DNA of 64,000 nucleotides from Diphasiastrum complanatum (GCA_029204225.1 CM055106.1:17120149-17184148); one strand, 5' to 3'; shown: positions 50,410 to 59,634, numbered from the stretch's first letter. Numbers and translations: made by a program. The notes: generated by a model not told the origin, from the letters alone.

Positions 50410-51770
50410 GATGTCGGATATAGAGGATGAACGTGTATTTGAACCATTCATGGCTCCGAAAGTTATTCTTAGAAAGTCACCTCGTTTAGATCTACCAAAG
50501 TATAATAAGTTATCTGACCTAATCAGATTTCTCAAAATCTTTTCAAAATTATGTGAGGTTTTTTCACAAGATAAACTTAAGCTATTTACAAAATTGTTTT
50601 TATAACCAAGATGAAATAGAACGAATGGATTGGGAAGTGGTTAAGGCTGGCCTAATCACATGATTTAAATCCAGAAAATTTATGAAAGGTTTTTGCTTAC
50701 TTTTAAGTAAAATTAAAATGAAAAAGAGAGAAATGGTTCAAGATTATATTGAACAGGTCAAACACCTCAAATCTGACTGTGATCTCAAATTAATCAATAA
50801 TGATGTTATGATCATGTGGTTTCTAGCAGGTCTACCTAAAAAGATAAGATGTGAGCTTAAACACTGAGAGGACTATACGTCATTGCAACATGCTAAGGAC
50901 GATGCAATACGCGAGGAGGATGCAGATTCAGATGATGAACCAAATACTAGTATTCTTCCACATACAGCAAGGCAAATTACTACAACATCCATCACTATTG
51001 CGTCCACAAATATCAATGCTACTATAGAGTTGATAATGAACGAGTTCAAAGAACTTGGTCAAAAGCAGCAAATGCAGTTGGAAAATATGCAATTACAATT
51101 CGATGAAAAGATGAAAGCGTTGGAAGAGCAGCAAGCTAAAAGTGCCAAAGTAGGTGAAAATTTTTCTAGGACATTTTCTAGTCAAGAATATCTCTTGTGT
51201 GCAATCTGTGTAGGAAATCACACCACAAGTCCAACATTAGAAAAACGTACAACAGATACTATTTATCGTTTGTGCAATTCTACTAGACACAATACAGCCT
51301 TTTGCTCATTTAATTCTCAGATTATTCAACAAAGATATGCTAAGCTTCAATATTGGAAACTGACTACTTGGAAGGGACCTGATCCTAAGAAATAGACTCA
51401 AAACTTTGGCCTTGGATTTTTTGAACAACTAGCTTTGCCAGCTCCACCTGCACAACATTCTCTTCTTGGGAATTTGCTAAAACCAGAATCTTCAGTTGGT
51501 AATGAACAATGGAATTACAATATTGACAAAAATATTGGTCCAACAGATCAATATGCTATCTATGTTGCTTTGCAACAACAACAATCTTGACAATGGGCTA
51601 GAGCACCTCTTGGATGCTTTGGATGTGGAGAGAATCACAGAATTGATGAATGTTTGAACAAAGGAAAGTTTACTCCATTATGTCAAGAATGCGGCTATAG
51701 ACATTGTTATAATGACTGTCCACCAGCAAGATCAAAACCATCGCAGAGGCCAGCAGCCTAGCCTAGCCTA
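50410..51770 (+). pseudogene. Gypsy-like G1 gag with several Cys/His knuckles
   Basis: Starts near MSDIEDERVFEPFMAPKVIL (50410) and has SPRLDLPKYN and a F-L-K-I-F motif. The retrotransposon gag core is at about 50640-50860 (MKKREMVQDYIEQVKHLKSD, MWFLAGLPKKIRCEL). A Gln-rich coiled-coil-like stretch follows (51055-51150). Next come Cys/His pairs C-A-I-C-x-x-x-H and L-C-N-S-x-R-H-x-x-x-x-C (51205-51310), then two knuckles of form C-x2-C-x3-H-x4-C (CFGCGENHRIDEC and CQECGYRHCYNDC, about 51615-51720). Stops at about 50605, 50865, 51395 and 51590 break it. Confidence 0.8.
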
Positions 51771-52802
51771 ATGATTATGATCACGCACAAGTCAGCAGTC
51801 TAGCCCAATGAACCAATTATTCCATTGATGGTTGGTACCAGAGCTTGGAATCAGAAAGAAGTTGTTATTGATCCAATATTGGCTGAATCTGTGTCATCTA
51901 TAGACATACCTACTACATCAGGGATGTCTCCGAATTTGAATTCGGAAAAGAAGAGATACCAAAATGAGGCAATGAACTAAACAGTTGCAAGAAGAAGAGG
52001 AACTGGAAGCCGCAAAAGATGCAGCCAAAGTTCATCCTTCACCTACGCTGCCATCAAATTTATATAATCCATGAACAAATCACAATAAGATATTACGCGG
52101 ATTCCGATGTGGGTATTTGACGTATTTTTAGAAATTTTATAATCCGTCGTAATTAGACACATCGAAATCCGACATCCAAGCAAAAATTTCTAAAATGGAG
52201 GTCTGGAAATCGTAGCGGCAACCAATTTTCAAAGTGGACATCGAAATCCAACAACCCGACGTGTTTTGGCATGGAATATTTTTTTTTAAAATACATGTCA
52301 TCCGACCTGGACATCGAAATCCAATGGACATCAGATTTTGATGTCCACTTCAACAATCCAAAAGCCTGTCCACGGCCTCTCACCTCTGACATCCATGTTT
52401 AACCGACACGGACGTCAGATTTCAACATGTTTGGAGGACATCAGAATCCGACATCTGATTGTTTCTGGACATTTTGTGCAATCCAACATTTTTCTTCTCA
52501 TTTTTTTTTTGTATAGGTTGAAGCGATTGAAGGCGAATTCAGAACGATTCTTGTGTTTGGAGCTTGGATCTTGAAGATCATTTCATGGTTTTAATGTTGA
52601 GAGGTTGGTGCTTCAAGATATTGAAAGCTTTTGGAGTTTTTGAAGTTTATATTTTATTTTTTTATTGAAAGATAAAGTTTATTTTGTTTGTTTTTGTGAA
52701 AGAAAGTGAAGAGAGAAATGGTAGGCCTAAAGCATACTCCTCCTTGATCATAGCCTCCATGGAACCCGAGTTGACATGTCCAAGTCTTTTGGGATCTTTA
52801 TG
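51771..52802. other. Non-coding stretch with gacatc-rich tract
   Basis: About 1 kb between G1 gag and its 3' LTR end. At 52090-52480 the motifs gacatc, cgaaatcc and tccgacatc recur more than a dozen times in both orientations, without a clean period. The right part should include the start of the 3' LTR. Confidence 0.5.
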
Positions 52803-52960
52803 TTAGACATGAATCATATGCATTAGCTAAATTATGGAATATGCTATCATTCTCATGGGAACGAACCTTTGTGTGACAACTAGTTAGTCCTCTTCATCTC
52901 CTTGATGCATGTGTGCTTGGATCTAGGGTTGAGGGTAGGATAGGAAGTAGCCCCACTACA
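52803..52960 (+). repeat. Gypsy-like 3' LTR, conserved 3' portion
   Basis: Direct repeat of 48922-49078, ending ccccactaca. Confidence 0.75.
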
Positions 52961-53519
52961 ATTTTTGCAACCCTAGCCAAATGACCTTATCAAAATATAC
53001 ATTAACTAGAATAAACATGCCAGAATATAATTTATGCATTAAAGATCTTCTTGCTATAACTAAAATAGCTTTTGTTTGAAGGTTTTCACAATTGATTTAC
53101 CTTTGCTCTTAAAACAAGGTGGCCTCTACATAATCCACTACATAGGATGCTTTGGACTCATTGTTTTAGTGATATTGAAAAAACTCTCTGCTTTTGGGAC
53201 AAATTAAATTTTCTCTCCATCCTCGCTGGTACATGTTTGTGTGCTCGAACTCAAATTTGAGCAAAGGAGCATGTGCTTGAACCCTAGTCAAGTTTGTGTG
53301 CTTGAACTTAAGTTCAAGAATGGGACCTCATAGAAGAAAAGATTTGGACTTGGGATTTTTCCGAAATTACTAAAACAATGAGAGCATTTTTCACCCAAAC
53401 TTTAGAGAACACTCACAATGAGAGCCCGACGAGGGCCTTTGAAAAAGATGCTTTTTTATTTTTTTTCTTATTTTCGTTGCCATGTGGACCAATTGAAACC
53501 TTAGCTTCGGGGCTTCCAT
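52961..53519. other. Unassigned stretch
   Basis: About 560 bp without a gene. Short inverted words (cattgttttagt at 53159 and actaaaacaatg at 53370) and a repeated gtgtgcttgaac motif near 53233-53310 are visible. Confidence 0.4.
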
Positions 53520-53569
53520 TATCAAATTGAAAAACAAATGTTGAGCTTATGCTTCCATTATCAAAGATG

Positions 53570-53655
53570 AATCAACGGGGTTGGCTCAGTTGGTTAGCTT
53601 GACATCCAAAGTTTCTTTGGTCTCAGGTTCGAGCCTCCCCTTGGAAACCAAGAAG
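53570..53655 (+). mobile_element. 86-bp tRNA-derived insertion (SINE-like)
   Basis: Flanked by a perfect 14-bp TSD, cattatcaaagatg, at 53556-53569 and 53656-53669. The right arm of the inverted repeat carries the empty site. The insert starts near ggggttggctcagttggtta: A box TGGCTCAGTTGG, then a ccaaag...ctttgg stem, then B box GGTTCGAGCC and cctcccc pairing the initial ggggt. It ends with the hairpin cttggaaaccaag and no A or T tail. Confidence 0.8.
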
Positions 53656-53669
53656 CATTATCAAAGATG

Positions 53670-54063
53670 GAAAAAAAATAAAGGTAAATGGGTGCCACTC
53701 GATCAAGACTTGGAAGCTAGTGGACATTCAAAACGAAAAAATATTGAAACTATATACAATGATGCCATTTTGACATGTATTGAGGTGGAAGAAGATTGGA
53801 GTCTAAACTACATCCGGCGGGAACTATTGCTCCTACAAGATGATGTACTTTCAGACTTCAAATTCATTTTCAATGGTAAACTCGTAAGTAACTATAAACA
53901 CTCAATCTTTTATGAAATAGTTTCGATCAAAACTTTCTAATACAAACTCTGTACTGATTCTAACTAACTTTGTATTAGTTTTATGCAGGTACATAAAAGA
54001 CATGAGCTCGAGATCAAATGTGGAGATATTGGTGAAACAATCCAACTTATAGAAGAACATTGA
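53670..54063 (+). pseudogene. Unknown gene, 3' two-exon fragment
   Basis: Exon 53670-53883 encodes KGKWVPLDQDLEASGHSKRK...NYIRRELLLLQDD...FIFNGKL. A GTAAGT donor follows at 53884 and an acceptor ttatgcag at 53988. The second exon (53989-54063) continues in frame, V-H-K-R-H-E-L-E-I-K-C-G-D, to TGA. The right arm has a copy of the first ~50 codons on the minus strand (about 57720-57575). I do not recognise the product. Phase-preserving splice sites suggest it was once a real gene. Confidence 0.5.
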
Positions 54064-54265
54064 GATTCACTATCAGCAAATACATGCCAATCATCAAGTC
54101 TTTTTATCATTATACAAAAATTGCATTCCAGTATTAGACTATGGACACAAGCTGATTGTAAGAATCTATTGTGATATCAATAAAAAAAACCCATAAACGG
54201 GTTGTTTACAAGTAAAATGATTGTATCTTTTTTTTTTTTATGTCTCTCTATTTACAAATAGATAT

Positions 54266-54622
54266 CTATTCAATCAATTTTTCTATATTTTCTATATCAG
54301 TATTAGGAATTGATAAGGCAACAAATCTTTCTATAATCTCACCCTCCTCTGTTTCAGGAAGGGCCTCAATGTCCTTTAAGACAAGAGGAATATCTACTAC
54401 AAAATTGTCTTTCTCTGTATTAGGAAGGAATTTTATTTCTTTTTTATCATATAAAATAAGATCTGCATCTTGAGCAACCTGAAAAGCTGTTAAGGCAGGA
54501 GCAGCATTCTTTTGAGGGCCCTCGATTGCAAGTGCAATGCTTACACCGTACTAGGCATAGGTTTTGATCAACTCTTGCCGAAAATTATATACATCATCAG
54601 GAGTATACGGCTCAAAAGTGAA
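54266..54622 (-). pseudogene. C48-like protease gene, last exon (left copy)
   Basis: Follows acceptor gatgatag. Reads FTFEPYTPDDVYNFRQELIK, one internal TAG, then YGVSIALAIEGPQKNAAPAL, ADLILYDKKEIKFLPNTEKD and an acidic tail ending K-L-I-E-stop (TAG 54266-54268). The right copy has only the first ~20 codons. No ATG is needed because it is a 3' exon. A 119-codon frame with one nonsense codon. Confidence 0.55.
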
Positions 54623-54720
54623 CTATCATCACAAAACACGAGAATCAGCAAATTACCAAACAATGATAGTAATAAAATATGAATAAGAATGAAATGAACT
54701 GCAAATGAATAGAATATTAC

Positions 54721-54825
54721 CTTTTCAATATCTACATTCGTTTGTAAATTATATCATTTAAAAAATAACTTCGTATTGTACCGGACGAACCATGCACAAC
54801 TAAAAGCGTCTTTTTGTTGTACACA
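54721..54825 (-). pseudogene. C48-like protease gene, catalytic-Cys exon (left copy)
   Basis: Between acceptor tatatgcag and donor GTAATA. Reads C-V-Q-Q-K-D-A-F-S-C-A-W-F-V-R-Y-N-T-K-L-F-F. The Q-x(6)-S-C-x-x-F arrangement resembles the Gln and catalytic Cys of Ulp1/C48 peptidases (Q...D-C-G-x-F). One TGA interrupts it where the right copy has TAG, both one step from TGG. Confidence 0.55.
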
Positions 54826-54938
54826 CTGCATATATAGAACTAAATTAATAATATTATGATAGAAATTTTATTTATGCTATGACGATACATTTGAATTAAA
54901 AAAGGAATACATGCATGTCAGAAATAAATTGAATATAC

Positions 54939-55075
54939 CTTGAAAGATTTAATGGTTATCTCTCCAATTGAAGTTGTCGTTGTCGGTATTTCTCAAATGG
55001 CATCATGAAGTAGAGAATCAAATTCTCTATGTGTATTTGCAGCTGAGTTTAATTTTACACATAGAAAATTTGATA
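54939..55075 (-). pseudogene. C48-like protease gene, upstream exon (left copy, cut)
   Basis: Reads L-C-V-K-L-N-S-A-A-N-T-H-R-E-F-D-S-L-L-H then a stop and E-I-P-T-T-T-T-S, ending T-I-K-S-F-K before donor GTATAT. The arm ends at 55075, so the H-W part present in the right copy is missing. Confidence 0.5.
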
Positions 55076-55179
55076 GTCAACGGAGGGGGGTAATAAGTGC
55101 AAATGGCGTGCTTGAAATTGATATCCGGCCAAGAAATTGAAAATTTGCCTGAAAATCCGCGTCAAAAATGATCTATTTA

Positions 55180-55450
55180 TAAAAAAAAATTTGCACGTAT
55201 GGAGTTACAAAAAAACACATGTCGACATATGATTGGTCAAAATTAATATGTCGTACAGACAATGATTGATCTGACATTTGTCACGTGTGAGAATGACATG
55301 CATCGAACAGAGATTCGTACACGTGCCCCAACCCACGTGGCTTCATAATGAGGTCATCATTGTCAGTATGGACATTCCACGTGCATTAATCAGATGACGA
55401 CATGTGTCATCAACCGTCTTTTTACACGTGCAAAAGTTTTGTATATATAA
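55180..55450 (+). promoter_or_regulatory. G-box-rich promoter region with TATA box
   Basis: Five CACGTG cores lie near 55281, 55319, 55335, 55377 and 55424, plus further acgt motifs (cagatgacgacatg, gacatgtg). The TATA-like gtatatataa follows at about 55440-55449, upstream of the H3-like ATG at 55758. CACGTG is the G-box/ABRE core bound by plant bZIP and bHLH factors. The remaining ~300 bp would be a leader. Confidence 0.55.
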
Positions 55451-55757
55451 GTCCTCGAAATTTTCATTTTTTTTCACAAATTTTTTGGTTTTCGCTCCCA
55501 ATATCGCTCTCAAGCGTGCCCTTGCACAGTTTAATCATCCGCCTTCTCACAGTGCACTCAAGACCGATACCGCTGTTAGTCCAATATCGCTTTCAAGCAC
55601 GCATCGTTTCTTAAAATATTATGTGTATATCTTGCGCTCAAAACCGATATTCAGTTCTCGTATCGATCTCAAGCGTCCTTTTATCTCAAATTTTTTTATT
55701 TTTATGTCCTTTTTTTTGTTCAGATTTTTTTTTGTTAATTTTTTTCTTCTAAGAATG

Positions 55758-56294
55758 ATGGCCAGAACCAAATCCACTTCCCGTGCCATAACCAGTGTAC
55801 AGTCATCCCATGTCCGTGTTCTCCCTAGTATTGGCCGTAGACATGGCAGGAAGCAGGTCTGGTTGAGGGAGATTAGAAAACTCCAAAGATCAACTAAATT
55901 GTTGATCCCTAGAGCTCCTTTTGGCCGATCTGTAAGGAATGTCACTCTGTCACTTGGTCTAAATGTTTATTTTGTTGTGACAACCATACAGGCCTGACAG
56001 GGTGCTGCAGAAGATTTTATGTCCCAGTTTTTTGAGGATACCTGTCTTTTGGTAGTGCATGGTAAGCGTGTCACCATTATGTCAAAAGATTTTATCATTC
56101 TCAGAAGACTTCGGGATTGTTATTCTGGTCTGTATGTTGATAATGTCAGCACCTCCAGAGACCTACCTTTGGAAAGAACCAACTTGCCGACTATCTCTAG
56201 GAGGAAGAGCAAGCAGCCTGTCCCCAAGAAGACTGGATCTCGATGGCCAGTTGTTTCCCTTCCTCCTAAAGTTATCCCGACCAAGAGACCCTGA
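55758..56294 (+). pseudogene. Histone H3-like gene with CENH3-like residues
   Basis: The ATG at 55758 begins M-A-R-T-K, the H3 N-terminus. After a divergent tail come W-L-R-E-I-R-K-L-Q-R-S-T-K-L-L-I-P-R-A-P-F (H3 alpha-N). A poorly conserved stretch of H3 length follows, then a TGA (55995-55997). Next are GAAEDFMSQFFEDTCLLVVH, G-K-R-V-T-I-M-S-K-D-F and L-R-R-L (alpha-2/alpha-3). L-I-P-x-A-P-F, A-A-E-D-F and K-D-F-x-L-x-R-R-L are forms seen in plant CENH3 rather than canonical H3. A ~60-residue Lys/Arg/Pro-rich extension follows to TGA 56292-56294. One in-frame stop makes it a pseudogene unless it lies in an intron. Confidence 0.75.
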
Positions 56295-56497
56295 ATTGTC
56301 TAGAACTCTGAGTCAGATGTTGGAGAATCTGATTCAGACCGAGAATCATCACCCCTTCCTCCTCCTGTTATTTGACCAGCTCCTCAGCAGGTTTCTTCAC
56401 CAAAAGTGTTGATTACCCAAGAGGAGCTCGACAAAATAACAGAGAAATCTGTAAATATTGTATCTACTTCTTTTTCTACTCCTGTACATAATTTTTT
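56295..56497 (+). pseudogene. Acidic-serine linker downstream of the H3-like frame
   Basis: The same frame as the H3-like segment continues after three stops as N-S-E-S-D-V-G-E-S-D-S-D-R-E-S-S-P-L-P-P-P and Q-E-E-L-D-K-I-T-E-K-S. This low-complexity composition is typical of an interdomain linker. The frame is lost at a run of T at about 56490-56497. Confidence 0.4.
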
Positions 56498-56882
56498 TTG
56501 TAAGAATTCCATACGATCCTATCCAAGTATATTTTGATTTTGACCATTATAACCAGTACGAGGCCTACCTAGCTAATAAAATTGATCTTCTCGGCAATTT
56601 TTTTGATTTTTTTCTTTCAGATTCACGTAAAAGTTTTAGATTAGGTCCCAAATTTTGTGCCAAGCTGAAAGATAAAACTTCAAAAATTTCAGATGTAATC
56701 GTAGAAGCCGGAGGATCTTTTTTACAAAATAGTATTAGTTCTGATTCCCATGGTGTAGTTTTTGTTGTTAGTCCTTTTTTCATGGGAGCAATAAAGACAA
56801 AAGAAGGCAAGTTTGAGAAGGCTGTATATTTTATCGAATGCAGTCCTGTGGCAAAATTTTATTTGATTCCATATGAAAATAA
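56498..56882 (+). pseudogene. C48-like protease gene, N-terminal exon (right copy)
   Basis: Open frame (56458-56886 as an uninterrupted ORF): V-R-I-P-Y-D-P-I-Q-V-Y, NQYEAYLANKIDLLGNFFDF, GVVFVVSPFFMGAIKTKEGK and C-S-P-V-A-K-F-Y-L-I-P-Y-E-N. A GTAAGG donor sits at 56883. Splicing to the acceptor at 57004-57005 gives I-P-Y-E-N-N-R-H-W-S-L, which matches the I/V-P-x-N-x-x-x-H-W-x-L signature around the catalytic His of Ulp1/C48 proteases. Without the splice the frame ends at TAA 56884-56886. Confidence 0.55.
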
Positions 56883-57005
56883 GTAAGGATTGCTCTTTTG
56901 TTTTTGTTGCTTTAATCTGGATTGTTGCATGCGGCATTGCTTTAATAAGTAGGGATTGCTTTCACAAGTATGGATTTATCGATACCTGTATTTTGGTTGT
57001 TGTAG

Positions 57006-57192
57006 TCGGCATTGGAGCCTGAACATTCTTTCTGTAAAGATAAATAAGGAGGGAGTATCAAATTTTCTGTGTGTAAAGTTAAACTCAGCTGCAAATACAC
57101 ATAGAGAATTTGATTCTCTACTTCATGATGTAGTTCGAGAAATACCGACAACGGCAACCTCAATTGGAGAGATAACCACTAGATCTCTCAAA
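57006..57192 (+). pseudogene. C48-like protease gene, catalytic-His exon (right copy)
   Basis: Follows acceptor ttgttgtag. Reads R-H-W-S-L-N-I-L-S-V-K-I, then LCVKLNSAANTHREFDSLLH and IPTTATSIGEITTRSLK, up to a GTATAT donor. The sequence from 57056 on is shared with the left copy. His of HW is the expected catalytic residue; the Asp may be in R-E-F-D. Confidence 0.55.
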
Positions 57193-57305
57193 GTATATTT
57201 AATTTATCTCTGCTATGCATGAATTCTTTTTTTAGTTCAAATCTATCATCATAGCATAAATAAATTTTCTATCATAATATTACTGATTTTCGTTCATATA
57301 TGTAG

Positions 57306-57411
57306 TGTGTACAGCAAAAAAAACGCTTTTAGTTGTGCATGGTTCATCTTGTACAATACAAAGCTATTTTTTGAGTAGTATAATTTACAAGTGGATGTAG
57401 ATATTGAAAAG
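57306..57411 (+). pseudogene. C48-like protease gene, catalytic-Cys exon (right copy)
   Basis: After acceptor atatgtag: C-V-Q-Q-K, then one extra A in a run of A shifts the frame before S-C-A-W-F-I-L-Y-N-T-K-L-F-F-E. A TAG follows where the left copy has TGA. The donor is mutated to ATAATA (left copy GTAATA). Confidence 0.55.
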
Positions 57412-57508
57412 ATAATATTTTGTTCATTTGTAGTTCCTTTCATTTTGATTCATATTTCTTTACTATCATTGTTTGTAATTTGCTGATTCTCGTGTTTTGT
57501 GATGACAG

Positions 57509-57570
57509 TTCACTCTTGAGACGTATACTCCTAATGATGTATATAGATTTCGGCAAGAGTTAGGAGCAAT
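57509..57570 (+). pseudogene. C48-like protease gene, last exon start (right copy)
   Basis: After acceptor gatgacag: F-T-L-E-T-Y-T-P-N-D-V-Y-R-F-R-Q-E-L, then cut at the block junction. Confidence 0.5.
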
Positions 57571-57776
57571 AGTTCTCGCCTGATGTAATTTAGACTCCAA
57601 TATTCTTTCACCTCAACACACGTCAAAAGGGCATCATTGTATGTAATTTCAGTATTTTTTCGTTTTGAATGTCCATTGGCTTCCAAGTCTTGATCGAGTG
57701 GCACCCATTTACCTGTATTTTTTTTCCACCTTTAATAATGGAAGCATAAGCTCAACATTTGTTTTTCAATTTGATA

Positions 57777-59620
57777 GCAGAAGCACGTGGAAGACATTTT
57801 AATTCTGTATTCTATTTCTCCATCTGATCTTTTGTCCCAGTCTTTATCCATAAGTTCAAATAATAAACTATCTGATAAATTTTTGCATACAAACATCGAA
57901 GCTGTCAAGTGGCTTCCATTCGGGTCAGCTAATTTTTCATTGGTTTGTTGTTGTTCTTGTTGTTGGCGTTGTGCTCTAGTTAGAACTCTAACAGGTCCTG
58001 ATGATATATGTTGTGCTGGAAGAATCCTGTTAGGTTGTTTAGGACAATCCTTGAAACTGTGTTTGCGAACACAGTCTGGACATTCTACATGGTATTGGTT
58101 TTTAACTTTATAGTCAACCATGAAGTGTCCCATTTCACTACAAATAAAGCAACGGTTGCTCATTGGTCCTGTGGCGATAGCATAACCATCTTGGATGGCT
58201 AGCTGTGCTGGATTGTCTGGTGGTGTAGAATACTTATCTCGGGTGCACGAGCATGTGTTGTCGGTTGGATATAGTTGAGAACTAGGTGATGGAAGTGTTG
58301 CATCGTGATGATAGGAGTGATCGTAGGAGTTTTCTACCAGATGTGCTTGTGCAGACTCTCGAGGGTGTCTATGTTTTTGTGCTCCTAGATTAGGTTGTCC
58401 TCTTGGAGGTGGTCCTACGAGTGCTAGTTGTGGTTGGGGTTCATGTTTAGGTTGTCTGGGCAACTCTTGTATGTGGACTTGGTTGTTTCATGGTTGGTAG
58501 TGCGTGTGTTGGTTTTGTGAAACAAACGATTGTCGAGGAGGTTGATAATGTCCCCCTGACTGGTTGTGAGGCTGATTCCTCGAGTTATAATAGCAATAAA
58601 GTGATGTATGTCTCATAAAGTCGCAGATGTCACATTTGATCAATGAAGTATCTGGGACCGGTTGGTATGAAGGGCACTCATTGCCAGTGTGTGCACCTCG
58701 ACAATGACGACACCATGTGTTCTCTCATCTATGGTGGATTTGGCCAGTGGGTAACTGACCTGGCATCGAACTCTGGATAGACTTAAGGGTGTTTTGAAAC
58801 TCTTTCGTGAGTTTCTCCATCTGTTGTTGGTGTTGCTGGTTAAGCAACTCCATCTGTGTTTTTCACAACTGTTCTCGTGTTTTCTCATTTGGTCGAGCTT
58901 CTTGGACAACACGATGTGTTCTCCGTTCACGTGGCTCATCAACATCTGAGCCCTCGTCTTCCTCCTGAATGGCATCAGACATGGCTTGTTTCAATGATGT
59001 ATATTCATCATTGGAGTGAAGTTCACGTCGTATCCATCATGGTCCAACGAGGAACCAAATTCTGAGCATAGACTCAGTGGGTTGCTCTTGTACCTGACTT
59101 TTTAATCTTTTAAATCGTTCAATGTAGTCACGTACTTTCTCGTCTTTTGTCATTTGATGTTACTTACTTGACAAAAGGACTTTCTATCAAGCAAAATGGC
59201 TTGAAGCATTTGAGAAAGGCCTCCTTCAAGAGTGACCAGTCACGTTTATTTTCACGATCAACCATTCTCGTGCTCGATCAATCATGGTCATCGAGAAGAG
59301 CTGTACCATTGCGTCTGGTGTTGTCTCGCCATAGACATCACATGCATTCTCAAAGACTTGAAGAAATCTTTGAGGATCAGTGTTACCATCATACTTAGGT
59401 AAATCTAGCTTTGGAGTATGTTTTTCAGTACGCGGAACATTACCTGCAAAAGCTCCGTTTAAGTGAGCTCGTGCATGTGAAGATTCTACAGCATGAAAAT
59501 GTGGCCGATCGTATGGAGCTTCAAAACGCATGGGTTCCCATCTGTCAAATGGGTTGGTGGATGGTTCTTGGACTGTGCAAATAGGCCTCTTGGACTCTTT
59601 GGTAGCTTAACTCGTTGAAT
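57777..59620 (-). pseudogene. Gypsy-like G2 gag
   Basis: Minus-strand relative of the G1 gag. From high coordinate: HTPKLDLPKYDGNTDPQRFL and F-E-N-A-C-D-V-Y-G-E (59531-59226 frame), with a frameshifted gag core to about 59000. An acidic and Gln-rich part with L-L-N-Q-Q-H-Q-Q-Q follows. Then C-R-H-C-R-G-A-H-x-x-x-x-C and C-D-I-C-x-x-x-x-H-x-x-x-x-C (about 58720-58590). The 58463-57732 frame follows with C-F-I-C-S-E-M-G-H and C-P-D-C-V-R-K-H-S-F-K-D-C. The first of these last two knuckles has Tyr in place of its final Cys. The order matches G1. Several frame breaks; no pol follows. Confidence 0.75.
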
Positions 59621-59634
59621 TCTTTGTTTAGAAT

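Larger units (their letters stand above)
48922..52960 (+). mobile_element. Gypsy-like element G1, gag only, old
   Basis: A direct repeat (LTR ends), PBS, and gag coding from about 50410 to 51770 on the plus strand. No protease, RT or integrase seen, so it is non-autonomous or deleted. The gag has many stops. LTR divergence is far greater than in the copias. The true left end may lie upstream of 48922. Confidence 0.65.
53520..55075. repeat. Large inverted repeat, left arm
   Basis: Matches 57056-57776 in reverse complement in two blocks: 53520-53835 (to right 57776-57570) and about 54571-55075 (to right about 57565-57056). The middle, about 53836-54570, has no counterpart on the right. The outer edge is where atcaaattgaaaaacaaatg similarity begins. 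The blocks carry matching coding and splice sites, so the repeat arose by duplication, not chance. Confidence 0.85.
57056..57776. repeat. Large inverted repeat, right arm
   Basis: Reverse complement of the two matching blocks in 53520-55075, without the 86-bp insertion and without the middle part. The junction of the two blocks here lies at about 57565-57570 (caagag/ttaggagc). Confidence 0.85.

Noticed and set aside
53578-53641. Functional tRNA gene on the left arm
   Set aside because: Flanked by a 14-bp TSD with an empty site in the other arm, so it is an inserted tRNA-derived element; no proper anticodon loop could be assigned.
55404-55754. N-terminal extension of the H3-like frame by ~117 codons
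   Set aside because: Phe-rich translation of a T-rich leader directly after a TATA box; the M-A-R-T-K start at 55758 is the natural H3 start.
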